The notes beneath the pieces are model-generated. The model ran no database searches and had not been told where the DNA came from. It saw nothing but the letters and a program-made list of their open reading frames with translations. From Chloroflexi bacterium UBA4730 (lineage in GTDB: Bacteria; Chloroflexota; Limnocylindria; P2-11E), in NCBI GenBank assembly GCA_002404155.1, contig DHJC01000056.1:1-7058 (forward strand): DNA of 7,058 bases, in the 5' to 3' direction. Below are positions 1-5,982 of this stretch, piece by piece. Position 1 is the first letter of the stretch. Each line of letters begins with the position of its first letter. Position numbers and translations under genes: made by a program.

Positions 1-22
1 GCTAGGACTAACGGGGTATCTA
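1..22 (-). rRNA. rrs: 16S rRNA, 3' exon (first 22 nt only, cut by window edge)
   Basis: On the minus strand, positions 22 to 1 read TAGATACCCCGTTAGTCC followed by TAGC. This is the universal 16S block at E. coli 789-810. It continues exactly from the 5' exon that stops after E. coli U788 at position 885. Joining the two exons restores GGGATTAGATACCCC, and the flanking GCTAGG and CCTAGC pair as expected for helix 24 and its surroundings. Base 784 is G and 798 is C, a compensatory pair relative to E. coli A-U. Base 800 is U opposite C782, where other bacteria commonly have G. The rest of the 16S gene lies outside the window. Confidence 0.95.
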
Positions 23-190
23 CATTCTGTTGCTTCCCTTCCCACCCCGTGAGAAGAGTCATGACCAAGCATCGTGCTTGGCGGGCCGAGCATTTCTGTC
101 AGCCTCTCGCCATTGCTGGCGAGATCGGACTGTGTCTTCGCCCCGATCAGAATGGATCGGGGGCCTGCGTACAGTCTCTACGGGGTCCAG
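23..190 (-). other. 3' half of the group I ribozyme: P6 3' strand, P7, P3, P8, P9 and 3' hairpins, terminal G
   Basis: P7 is the diagnostic element. GACUGU (176-171) pairs with ACAGUC (133-128), A177 is bulged, and G178 pairs with C127. G176-C128 corresponds to the guanosine-binding pair of group I introns. The P3 3' strand is at 168-164. P8 pairs 162-155 with 148-141, eight perfect pairs. J8/7 is CGAAGAC (140-134). P9 pairs 124-118 with 111-105. Two further hairpins follow: 81-75 with 71-65 (CGA loop) and 56-49 with 45-38 (GGG loop). The intron ends at G23, the expected omega-G. The endonuclease stop codon lies at the P6/P7 boundary, so protein and ribozyme sequence overlap slightly here. 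Confidence 0.88.
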
Positions 191-831
191 GTCCCTCGCG
201 GGACCAACTTGTATGCGAGCTCCGGCAACATCGTCGGCGCGATGAGCGCCGCGAGGGCCGGCACGCTCGAGCCGTGTACATACACGACATGAGCGCCCTT
301 GTTCCGATTCAAGCTCGTCTCCAGTCGATACAAATCTCGCAGCGTTGCCGCGAGTCGCTCGACTTCGTCGTGCTGGAAACTGTGGGTCTGAAATGACACG
401 CCGGCCCGATCAGCCGTGCCGTCATCCATGAACCACGCCGCAACCGCGACAGGTGCGAGCAGCTTTTCGATGTTCTCTGGAACGATCTTTCGACCGTCTC
501 GGTAGAAGCGTTGCCGCCATTCCGAGAAGATCGGATTCGTCCGAGTGACAAACTGCACGCACGGGTAGAGACGATCACCCAGCCGCTGATCGAAGTGATG
601 CAGCGGCATCGACGTGAAGTCATTGAAGACATCACGTTTCCACGCGGCGAGCGCAAGATGCGCCGCCTTGTGTTTGATGAAGAGTCTGTGGTGATAGCCG
701 TGCTTTGCGATGCTTCCATCGCCTAGCAACGTGCCCACCAAGACCGCCTGCTGGAACGCGTTCAGCTCGCTCGTGTTGTTCTGGACTTCCCTCGGCGTTA
801 TCCCACCAGAAGTATCGGGTGGGACTTTCAC
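178..831 (-). CDS. LAGLIDADG homing endonuclease, intron-encoded (LAGLIDADG_2-like)
   Basis: A 217-aa frame contains two LAGLIDADG motifs, LVGTLLGDG near residues 31-39 and VAAWFMDDG near 130-138. The last acidic residues, D38 and D137, are the expected metal-binding catalytic aspartates, and both are intact. The GDGSI and MDDGTAD contexts resemble the LAGLIDADG_2 family found in organellar and bacterial rRNA introns. The protein should act as a single-chain, two-motif nuclease that cuts intronless 16S DNA around the 788/789 junction. The start is uncertain. The only standard start is GTG at 831, which lies inside ribozyme helix P4, has no visible Shine-Dalgarno site, and would make the first 16 or so residues a translation of P4, P5 and P6. 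A non-standard CTG at 765, just before the first motif, is a weaker alternative. The TAG stop (180-178) overlaps J6/7 and P7. GC is near 55% in the lines I counted, against about 70% in dnaX, which fits a transferred element. Confidence 0.92.
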   Translation of the reverse strand: MKVPPDTSGGITPREVQNNTSELNAFQQAVLVGTLLGDGSIAKHGYHHRLFIKHKAAHLALAAWKRDVFNDFTSMPLHHFDQRLGDRLYPCVQFVTRTNPIFSEWRQRFYRDGRKIVPENIEKLLAPVAVAAWFMDDGTADRAGVSFQTHSFQHDEVERLAATLRDLYRLETSLNRNKGAHVVYVHGSSVPALAALIAPTMLPELAYKLVPRGTWTP

Positions 832-884
832 CGATATAGCAGGGATTGGTCACCGGCATTACTGCCGGAGGGGACAAGATCCTT

Positions 885-889
<5 letters not shown>
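781..889 (-). other. 5' half of the group I ribozyme: P1, P2, P3 5' strand, P4, P5, P6 5' strand
   Basis: Base pairing found by eye on the minus strand is as follows. P1 pairs 889-882 with 878-871, eight pairs that include the U885.G875 splice-site wobble. P2 pairs 868-863 with 858-853 and is closed by a GUAA tetraloop. The P3 5' strand CCUGC (843-839) pairs with GCAGG at 168-164. P4 pairs UCGGUG (834-829) with CGCCGA (797-792). J4/5 is AAA. P5 pairs 825-818 with 807-800, eight pairs. J5/4 is AA. P6 pairs GGG (791-789) with 184-182. P6a pairs GUCCAG (786-781) with CUGGAC (190-185). A possible P10 pairs AUCU (880-877) with exon bases 21-18, with U.U at the first position. Helix order and joining segments match the group I consensus. 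Confidence 0.88.
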
Positions 890-1643
<754 letters not shown>

Positions 1644-1650
1644 AAGAAGA

Positions 1651-1672
1651 GACCGATCCTTTCGGAACGGTC
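1651..1672 (-). other. Leader hairpin just upstream of mature 16S
   Basis: Minus-strand GACCGUUCC and GGAUCGGUC (1672-1651) pair over nine positions with a single U.U mismatch, closed by a GAAA tetraloop. It lies about 8 nt before the inferred 16S 5' end. It could take part in 16S precursor processing, but there is no run of U suited to termination and no direct evidence of function. Confidence 0.5.
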
Positions 1673-1743
1673 ATCATCGCTTCGAGTTCGAATGGCTTAT
1701 ATCGACGAGTCCGCGCTTGTGTTCGTTCCTGCCACTTTTCAAC

Positions 1744-1783
1744 TGTTAAAGATCGTGCCCAGACCTCCCAAACGGAACTTTGG
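1744..1783 (-). promoter_or_regulatory. rRNA leader antitermination region: boxB-like hairpin and boxA
   Basis: GATCTTTAACA on the minus strand at 1754-1744 closely matches the rrn boxA consensus (TGCTCTTTAACA in E. coli), which binds NusB and ribosomal protein S10 to make rRNA transcription resistant to Rho. About 13 nt upstream, CCAAA (1783-1779) and UUUGG (1772-1768) form a small hairpin in the position of boxB. The order promoter, boxB-like hairpin, boxA, 16S is that of known rrn leaders. The boxA call is fairly secure and the boxB call is weaker. Confidence 0.68.
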
Positions 1784-1805
1784 CCACGGGCTTGTGCGGA
1801 CGACC

Positions 1806-1835
1806 ATCATACCGACCCACCGCGCCGGGCGTCAA
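1806..1835 (-). promoter_or_regulatory. Sigma70-type promoter for the rRNA operon
   Basis: On the minus strand, a -35 box TTGACG (1835-1830) and a -10 box TATGAT (1811-1806) are separated by 18 nt. Each hexamer differs from consensus at one position. Transcription would begin around 1800, giving a leader of roughly 155 nt before the 16S 5' end. It lies between the recR stop codon and the 16S gene in the correct orientation, so the rRNA need not depend on read-through from recR. Confidence 0.8.
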
Positions 1836-1923
1836 CCGAGGGGAGCCCCTGCGGAGGCCCGATCTTTCCGCGTAATTCGCGACATCCGGCGCGGCAGGGC
1901 GGCCGGCGAAGCGAGCGGGCAGG

Positions 1924-2526
1924 CTAGAGCGCCCGCCGGCCCTCGAGCGCGCGGCTGACGGTCACCTCGTCGGCGTATTCGAGGTCCCCACCCATCGGCA
2001 GACCGCGGGCGAGCCGGGTCACCCGGACACCGCCGGTCCCGAGGGCCTGGGCGATGTACATCGCGGTCGCCTCTCCCTCGAGATTCGGATTCGTGGCGAG
2101 GATCAGCTCGGTGATGCCGCCCCCTTTGATGCGCGTCACGAGCGGCGCGATCTTGAGGTCGTCCGGCCGGACGCCGTTCAGCGGCGAGATCGCGCCATGA
2201 AGCACGTGATACACGCCCTTGTATTGACCGGTGCGCTCGATCGCGAGCACGTCCAACGGCTCTTCGACCACACAGACCATCGCGTGGTCGCGATCGTCCG
2301 CGGCGCAGACCGCGCATGGGTCGGTCTCGGCGATGTTGAAGCACGTCGAGCAGTACCGCAGGTCCGTCTTCACCGCGCGAACGGCGCTCGCGAGGGCATC
2401 GGCATCGGACATCGACGCGCGAAGGATGTAGTAGGCGAGACGCTGAGCGGTCTTCGGGCCGACGCCCGGGAGCTTCGAGAGCTCGTCGATGAGCCTCGCG
2501 AGAGGACGCGCGAGTACCTGGGTCAA
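1924..2526 (-). CDS. recR: Recombination protein RecR
   Basis: A 200-aa protein of standard RecR length. RecR works with RecO and RecF to load RecA onto SSB-coated single-stranded gaps. Visible domains in order are a helix-hairpin-helix (KLPGVGPKTAQRLA, residues 18-31), a four-cysteine zinc finger (C59, C62, C71, C74) and a Toprim domain from about residue 82 (VCVVEEPLDVLAIE, then YKGVYHVLHGAISPLNG). The C-terminal part has TNPNLEGEATAMYIA and TRLARGLPMGGDLEYAD, typical of the family. The start is TTG at 2526, chosen because it lies 6 nt after the ybaB stop and gives the usual N-terminus ahead of the helix-hairpin-helix. No strong Shine-Dalgarno site is seen, so translation is probably coupled to ybaB. 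It is the last protein gene before the rRNA promoter. Confidence 0.97.
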   Translation of the reverse strand: MTQVLARPLARLIDELSKLPGVGPKTAQRLAYYILRASMSDADALASAVRAVKTDLRYCSTCFNIAETDPCAVCAADDRDHAMVCVVEEPLDVLAIERTGQYKGVYHVLHGAISPLNGVRPDDLKIAPLVTRIKGGGITELILATNPNLEGEATAMYIAQALGTGGVRVTRLARGLPMGGDLEYADEVTVSRALEGRRAL

Positions 2527-2532
2527 GCCGGC

Positions 2533-2841
2533 TCAGAACCCCGGGAGCTTGAGGCCGCCGGTCACCCCGCCGAGCTTCTGCGCCGCGAGCTCCTTGGATC
2601 GCGCAAGCGCATCGTTCACCGCCGCGAGCACGAGGTCCTGCAGCGTCTCGACATCGGTCGGGTCGACCGCGTCCTTGCTGATGCGGATCTCGCGCACGTC
2701 CTGGGTCCCGGTCATCACGACCGTCACCGCGCCGCCACCAGCGGTCCCTTGCACCGTGAGCTCGCCGAGCTCGGTCTGGGCCTTCTCCATGTTGGCCTGC
2801 ATCTCGCGCGCCATGCGCTGCAGGTCACCGATGTTCTTCAT
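2533..2841 (-). CDS. ybaB: YbaB/EbfC family nucleoid-associated protein
   Basis: A 102-aa protein of normal family length, starting MKNIGDLQRMAREMQANMEKAQTEL in a charged helical segment, followed by the conserved TVQGTAGGGAVTVVMTGTQ strand region. The C-terminal half contains DPTDVETLQDLVLAAVNDAL and the glycine-rich LGGVTGGLKLPGF tail. The family forms tweezer-shaped dimers that bind DNA and are almost always encoded between dnaX and recR, as here. The ATG at 2841 is 1 nt after the dnaX stop. A strong GGAGGT ribosome-binding site (2855-2850) lies inside the end of dnaX, 8 nt before the ATG, which supports this start and indicates coupled expression. Confidence 0.97.
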   Translation of the reverse strand: MKNIGDLQRMAREMQANMEKAQTELGELTVQGTAGGGAVTVVMTGTQDVREIRISKDAVDPTDVETLQDLVLAAVNDALARSKELAAQKLGGVTGGLKLPGF

Positions 2842-2842
2842 G

Positions 2843-4486
2843 TCACTCGACCTCCAAGATGCGGTCTGGCCTGCGGAACGTCTCGAGCGCAGCGCGGAGC
2901 ATCGGGTCTTCGGTGGCGGGCTGGGTGTTCGTGGCCGCGGCAGCGGGCTGCTTCACGCACCGTACCCGCATCGCAGTCCCGACGAGCTCGCCGAGATCCC
3001 GCTCGAGCTCGGGACGTTGCCGATCCCACATCTGGCGCGCGAACTCGTCGCTGAACGCAAGGACGATGGTCCCGCCCTCGATCGCGACGGGCTCGGCCTT
3101 CACCAGCTGCGCGGCCTTCGCGATGCTCCGCTCCTGCACGCGCTCGAGAAGCTGATCCCACGCGGACCGCACGCGCTGCAGCGTCACGCCCGGCGACGCC
3201 GCACCGATCGGTCGGGCCGCGCCGGGCGCGGCCGCGGTAGCGGTCTGCTGCGCGCGGCGCTCGGCGAGATCGACGACCGCATCCGATCTCGGCGCGGTCG
3301 CCGGCGCCGGAGACGCGGTGCGGCTCGGCACGGTCCCGTGCGGCGCCGACTTCGCCGTCGTCCCCTGGGGCGCCGGCTGCTTCGGGGCGGGTGCGGGCGC
3401 TGCGCCTTCGGTGGTGAGGTCGAGCAGCGCGAGCTCCAGCGGAAGTGGCGTTCCCTCGCCGGTGCGGAGCTGCTGCTCGGTCTCGATGAGCCGGTGCGCG
3501 ATCTTCGCGAGCCGATCGAGCGAGAACAGGGGGGCCTGCCGGCGGAGGACCGCCGCGACGCTCTCGGTCGCCGTCTCAGGCAGCATGTCCGACGCGCGCA
3601 CGAGCACGAGCGCGCGCATGTGATCCATCGCCCGCCGCACGAACAGCCGCAGATCGCGACCGTCGTCCACGAGCGTCCGGACCAGGCCGACGGCCTTCGC
3701 CGCGTCGTTCGCCGCGATCGCGTCGTACAGCGCGCTCGTCTCCTCCCAGTCGGTCGCGCCGAGGAGCTCGTCCACGTCGTCGACGCGGACCTTGCCCTCG
3801 GCGAACGTCGCAACCTGGTCGAGGATGCTCTCGGCGTCGCGCAGCGACCCCTGCGCGTGCCGCGAGATCGCTTCGAGCGCGGCCGGCTCGACCTGCCACT
3901 TCTCGGTCATCGCGATCGTGGCGAGTTGCTGGACCATCTTCTGGTGCGGGATCCGGCGAAGGTCGAAGCGCTGGGTCCGCGAGACGATCGTCGCGGGGAT
4001 CCGCTGCGATTCCGTCGTCGCGAGAACGAAGATGACGTGCGCCGGCGGCTCCTCCAGGGTCTTCAGGAGCGCATTGAAGGCCTCGTTCGTGAGCTGGTGG
4101 GCCTCGTCGATCACGTAGACCTTGTACTGGCCCATCGAGGGCGCGAAGCGGACCTTCTCACGCAGGTCGCGCATCTCGTCGATACCGCGGTTGCTCGCCG
4201 CGTCGATCTCGATGAGGTCCAGGTAGCGGCCCTCGCGGATGGCGACGCAGCTCTCGCACGCGTCACACGGGTCGCCGTTCTTCGCCTTGGGGCAGTTCAC
4301 GGCTTTCGCGATGATCCGCGCGATCGAGGTCTTGCCGATGCCACGCGCGCCGGCCAAGAGGTACGCGTGCGCGACCTGGCCATTCGCGATCGCGTTCTTG
4401 AGGGTGCGCGTGACGTGCTCCTGACCGATCACTTCGGCGAAGGTCTGGGAGCGGTAACGGCGGTAGAGGGCGGCACGCTCCGGCAC
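2843..4486 (-). CDS. dnaX: DNA polymerase III subunit tau (DnaX clamp loader ATPase)
   Basis: A 547-aa AAA+ ATPase, the motor of the clamp loader that opens the beta clamp at the replication fork. From the GTG start the motifs are RRYRSQTFAEVIGQ (9-22), Walker A GARGIGKT (46-53), a zinc-binding set C65, C74, C77, C80, Walker B VYVIDEAH (123-130), sensor 1 ATTES (156-160), an SRT arginine-finger motif (169-171, commonly SRC) and GSLRDAESILDQ in the sensor 2 region. A collar domain follows, then an Ala/Pro-rich linker (about 380-450) and a C-terminal tau domain (TLQRVRSAWDQLLERV onward). The frame is open much further upstream, but that stretch overlaps the neighbouring gene in another frame and has no DnaX similarity. 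GTG at 4486 puts the usual N-terminus first. The upstream NamZ stop is 4 nt away. I see no A-rich slippery site, so no evidence for a shorter gamma form. Confidence 0.97.
   Translation of the reverse strand: MPERAALYRRYRSQTFAEVIGQEHVTRTLKNAIANGQVAHAYLLAGARGIGKTSIARIIAKAVNCPKAKNGDPCDACESCVAIREGRYLDLIEIDAASNRGIDEMRDLREKVRFAPSMGQYKVYVIDEAHQLTNEAFNALLKTLEEPPAHVIFVLATTESQRIPATIVSRTQRFDLRRIPHQKMVQQLATIAMTEKWQVEPAALEAISRHAQGSLRDAESILDQVATFAEGKVRVDDVDELLGATDWEETSALYDAIAANDAAKAVGLVRTLVDDGRDLRLFVRRAMDHMRALVLVRASDMLPETATESVAAVLRRQAPLFSLDRLAKIAHRLIETEQQLRTGEGTPLPLELALLDLTTEGAAPAPAPKQPAPQGTTAKSAPHGTVPSRTASPAPATAPRSDAVVDLAERRAQQTATAAAPGAARPIGAASPGVTLQRVRSAWDQLLERVQERSIAKAAQLVKAEPVAIEGGTIVLAFSDEFARQMWDRQRPELERDLGELVGTAMRVRCVKQPAAAATNTQPATEDPMLRAALETFRRPDRILEVE
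2850..2855 (-). promoter_or_regulatory. Ribosome-binding site of ybaB inside the dnaX 3' end
   Basis: GGAGGT on the minus strand lies 8 nt before the ybaB ATG and within the last codons of dnaX. It fixes the ybaB start and is the clearest Shine-Dalgarno site of the minus-strand gene cluster. Confidence 0.8.
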
Positions 4487-4490
4487 GCGG

Positions 4491-5645
4491 TCAGGATAGT
4501 CCGTCGTCGGGGTACAAGAGATGTCGTGCGCGTCGATGTGTGAAGGCGCGCGCCTCATCGCGCCACCGCGCGATGAGCTGGTCGAGCGACGCACGTCGTT
4601 GGAGCATCTCGCGGACCGCGAGATCGCCGGAGAGTCGATCGAACGCGGCCTCGCGCCACTCCAGCTGGTCGCCCGAGAGCGCGACGCAGTCCTCGAGCAG
4701 CGCGAGCCCGACTTCCGTCGGACGGGCGGCGTCCCGATCGGTGACGTGAAGCTCGATGCCGCGGCAGCGCTCGCCTGCGTGCTTCGACATCGTCGGCACG
4801 AAGCTGGTCGCTCGCGCGGCGATCCCGGGCAGGCCACGGTCCCGGAGCCGTGCCGCCAGGGCATCGCCATCGAGCCACGGCGCGCCGATGAGCGAGAACG
4901 GCCGCGTCGTGCCGCGACCCTCGGACAGGTTCGTCCCTTCGATGAGGCACGTGCCCGCGTAGACGAGCACCGCGTCGAGCGTCGGCAGATTCGGCGACGG
5001 CGCGATCCACGGCAAGGTGGTCTCGTCGTACCAGAGCGGGCGGCGCCAGCCTTCGACCGGCACGACCGCCGGCACCGGGAGCAGGCACTCGGCGGCCACG
5101 AGTCGGGCGAGCTCGCCCAGGGTGAGGCCGTGCCGGATCGGGACATCGTGCGCGCCGACAAATGAGCGGTGCGCTGCCCGGAGGACGCCGCCTTCGACAT
5201 GCGATCCGGTGAGCGGCGCCGGCCGGTCGAGGATCACGACATCGGTCCGCCGGGCGGCCGCGGCCTCGATGCAGCCGATGACCGTCGCCGGATACGTGAA
5301 GTAGCGAACGCCGATGTCCTGGAGGTCGATGGCCAGCACGTCGATGTCCGCCAGCATCTCGTCGGTCGGCACGCGCGTCGCGCCGTACAGACTGTGGGCC
5401 ACCAGACCGGTGCGTGGATCGGTGGCGCTGGCAACGTGCACGCCGGCTTCGGCATCACCGCGGATCCCGTGCTCCGGACCGAACAGCGCGACGAGCGTCC
5501 AGCGGCGATCCGCGCGGATGAGCTCAACGGCGCTCCGCAGGCCGCGGTCCACGCCCGCCGGATGCGTGAGCAGTCCGACGCGGCGGCCGTCGACGAGCGG
5601 ATGCCCGTCGCGGAGGAGCACCTCGAGGCCGCTGGTCACCTGCAT
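4491..5645 (-). CDS. namZ: NamZ-like exo-beta-N-acetylmuramidase (DUF1343, GH171)
   Basis: The protein is 384 aa from ATG 5645. Conserved DUF1343 blocks are seen in order: TGLEVLL-like SGLEVLLRDG at the start, GLLTHPAGVD, ALFGPEHGIRGDAEAGV, an IDLQDIGVRYFTYPATV block, ILDRPAPLTG, PSPNLPTLDAVLVYAGTCL and EGTNLSEGRGTTRPF. In Bacillus subtilis, NamZ removes N-acetylmuramic acid from the non-reducing end of peptidoglycan fragments during wall turnover; that activity here is inferred from family. I see no signal peptide, so a cytoplasmic recycling role is more likely. The frame also has an upstream GTG at 5660, but that codon lies in the conserved 3' end of the SRP RNA, so the ATG is preferred. 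The purine-rich GGAGGG at 5665-5660 belongs to the same RNA and is badly spaced for either start. The gene ends 4 nt before dnaX and is probably co-transcribed with it. Confidence 0.9.
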   Translation of the reverse strand: MQVTSGLEVLLRDGHPLVDGRRVGLLTHPAGVDRGLRSAVELIRADRRWTLVALFGPEHGIRGDAEAGVHVASATDPRTGLVAHSLYGATRVPTDEMLADIDVLAIDLQDIGVRYFTYPATVIGCIEAAAARRTDVVILDRPAPLTGSHVEGGVLRAAHRSFVGAHDVPIRHGLTLGELARLVAAECLLPVPAVVPVEGWRRPLWYDETTLPWIAPSPNLPTLDAVLVYAGTCLIEGTNLSEGRGTTRPFSLIGAPWLDGDALAARLRDRGLPGIAARATSFVPTMSKHAGERCRGIELHVTDRDAARPTEVGLALLEDCVALSGDQLEWREAAFDRLSGDLAVREMLQRRASLDQLIARWRDEARAFTHRRARHLLYPDDGLS

Positions 5646-5652
5646 CGGTATG

Positions 5653-5917
5653 CCGTGCACCCTCCGTCGATCACGCCAGCTCGGTCACGTCCGCGCGCCT
5701 TGGCTCGGATCAGGCTTGCCTGCGGCACTCAGCGACGACCGCTTACCGCTGCTTCCTTCCGGACCTGACGGGGTTCGCGGGCCACTGCTGCACAGGACCC
5801 GATCGTCAACGCCGCGACGCGCGAACAGGAGCCGGGACGACGGACCTCGGGAGGGAATTCAGCCCCGCTGAAGCGGATTGCGGGTACAGGGCACCGCTAG
5901 CTCCCCGCCTAGCACAG
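5653..5917 (-). ncRNA. ffs: Signal recognition particle RNA, large bacterial type with Alu domain
   Basis: The minus strand carries the hallmark S-domain sequence GTCAGGTCCGGAAGGAAGCAGC (5769-5748), which binds the Ffh M domain. GATCGGG (5804-5798) pairs with CCTGATC (5714-5708), closing that domain. Upstream, GTGCTAGGCGGGGAGCTAGC and GGTGCCCTGTACCCGC (about 5915-5880) match the Alu domain of the 271-nt B. subtilis scRNA, including the UGUA motif at 5888-5885. The 3' end resembles the B. subtilis end GGUGCACGG. CUGUGC (5917-5912) pairs with GCACGG (5658-5653) as terminal helix 1, setting the ends and giving about 265 nt. With Ffh and FtsY the RNA targets nascent membrane and secreted proteins; the Alu domain is linked to slowing elongation in Gram-positive types. 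A possible -10 (GTTAAT, 5926-5921) is weak. Confidence 0.92.
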
Positions 5918-5982
5918 CGGATTAACGCTACCACCGGCACCGGGACGATGATGGACGCGGCAACGTCAATGGGGAGAGAGCG
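5918..5982. promoter_or_regulatory. Divergent intergenic region between SRP RNA and the GerW-like gene
   Basis: This 65-nt gap must hold the promoters of both the SRP RNA (minus) and the GerW-like gene (plus). On the minus strand TAGCGTTAAT lies just before the inferred SRP RNA start and could serve as a -10. TTGACG at 5969-5964 is too far upstream to be its -35 (about 37 nt). On the plus strand GGGGAG (5971-5976) is a good ribosome-binding site 6 nt before ATG 5983. No promoter can be assigned with confidence. Confidence 0.4.

Larger units (their letters stand above)
23..884 (-). mobile_element. Group I intron in 16S rRNA at E. coli position 788, carrying a homing endonuclease gene
   Basis: This 862-nt insertion lies exactly between 16S U788 (885) and U789 (22), and the junction cannot be shifted without breaking the exon match. 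The group I signs are clear: the 5' exon ends in U, the intron ends in G (23), and the exon GGGAU (889-885) pairs with the internal guide GUCCC (875-871), giving a U.G wobble at the splice site. Core helices P2 to P9 can all be folded in the correct order and are listed in the two ribozyme entries. The endonuclease ORF sits in the P6 loop. The intron is expected to self-splice from the 16S precursor, and its protein would copy the intron into intronless 16S alleles. P5 is a simple hairpin with no P5abc domain, which argues against IC1; I do not assign a subgroup. An archaeal bulge-helix-bulge intron is the alternative, but the group I core makes it unlikely. Confidence 0.93.

Noticed and set aside
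23..884. An archaeal-type bulge-helix-bulge intron instead of group I
   Set aside because: The U.G wobble in P1, the terminal G and the full P3-P8 core with bulged-A P7 are specific to group I.
1837..1866. A rho-independent terminator after recR
   Set aside because: GGGCCUC and GGGGCUC can pair with wobbles around a CGCA loop, but no U-run follows and the segment abuts the rRNA -35 box.
3100..3420. A programmed frameshift in dnaX giving a gamma subunit
   Set aside because: I see no A-run slippery site or suitable stop and stem-loop in the linker region; the single frame encodes a full tau-type protein.
2489..4543. A 684-aa open frame on the plus strand opposite ybaB and dnaX
   Set aside because: It is extremely rich in Arg, Leu and Glu, has no recognizable domain, and lies fully antisense to well-supported dnaX and ybaB. 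It is a GC-rich shadow frame.
4487..5200. An N-terminal extension of DnaX by 238 residues
   Set aside because: The extra frame is a Ser/Arg-rich shadow of the NamZ gene. The normal DnaX N-terminus begins at GTG 4486.
5964..5969. TTGACG as the -35 box of the SRP RNA promoter
   Set aside because: No -10-like hexamer lies 16-18 nt downstream; the only AT-rich candidate is about 37 nt away.
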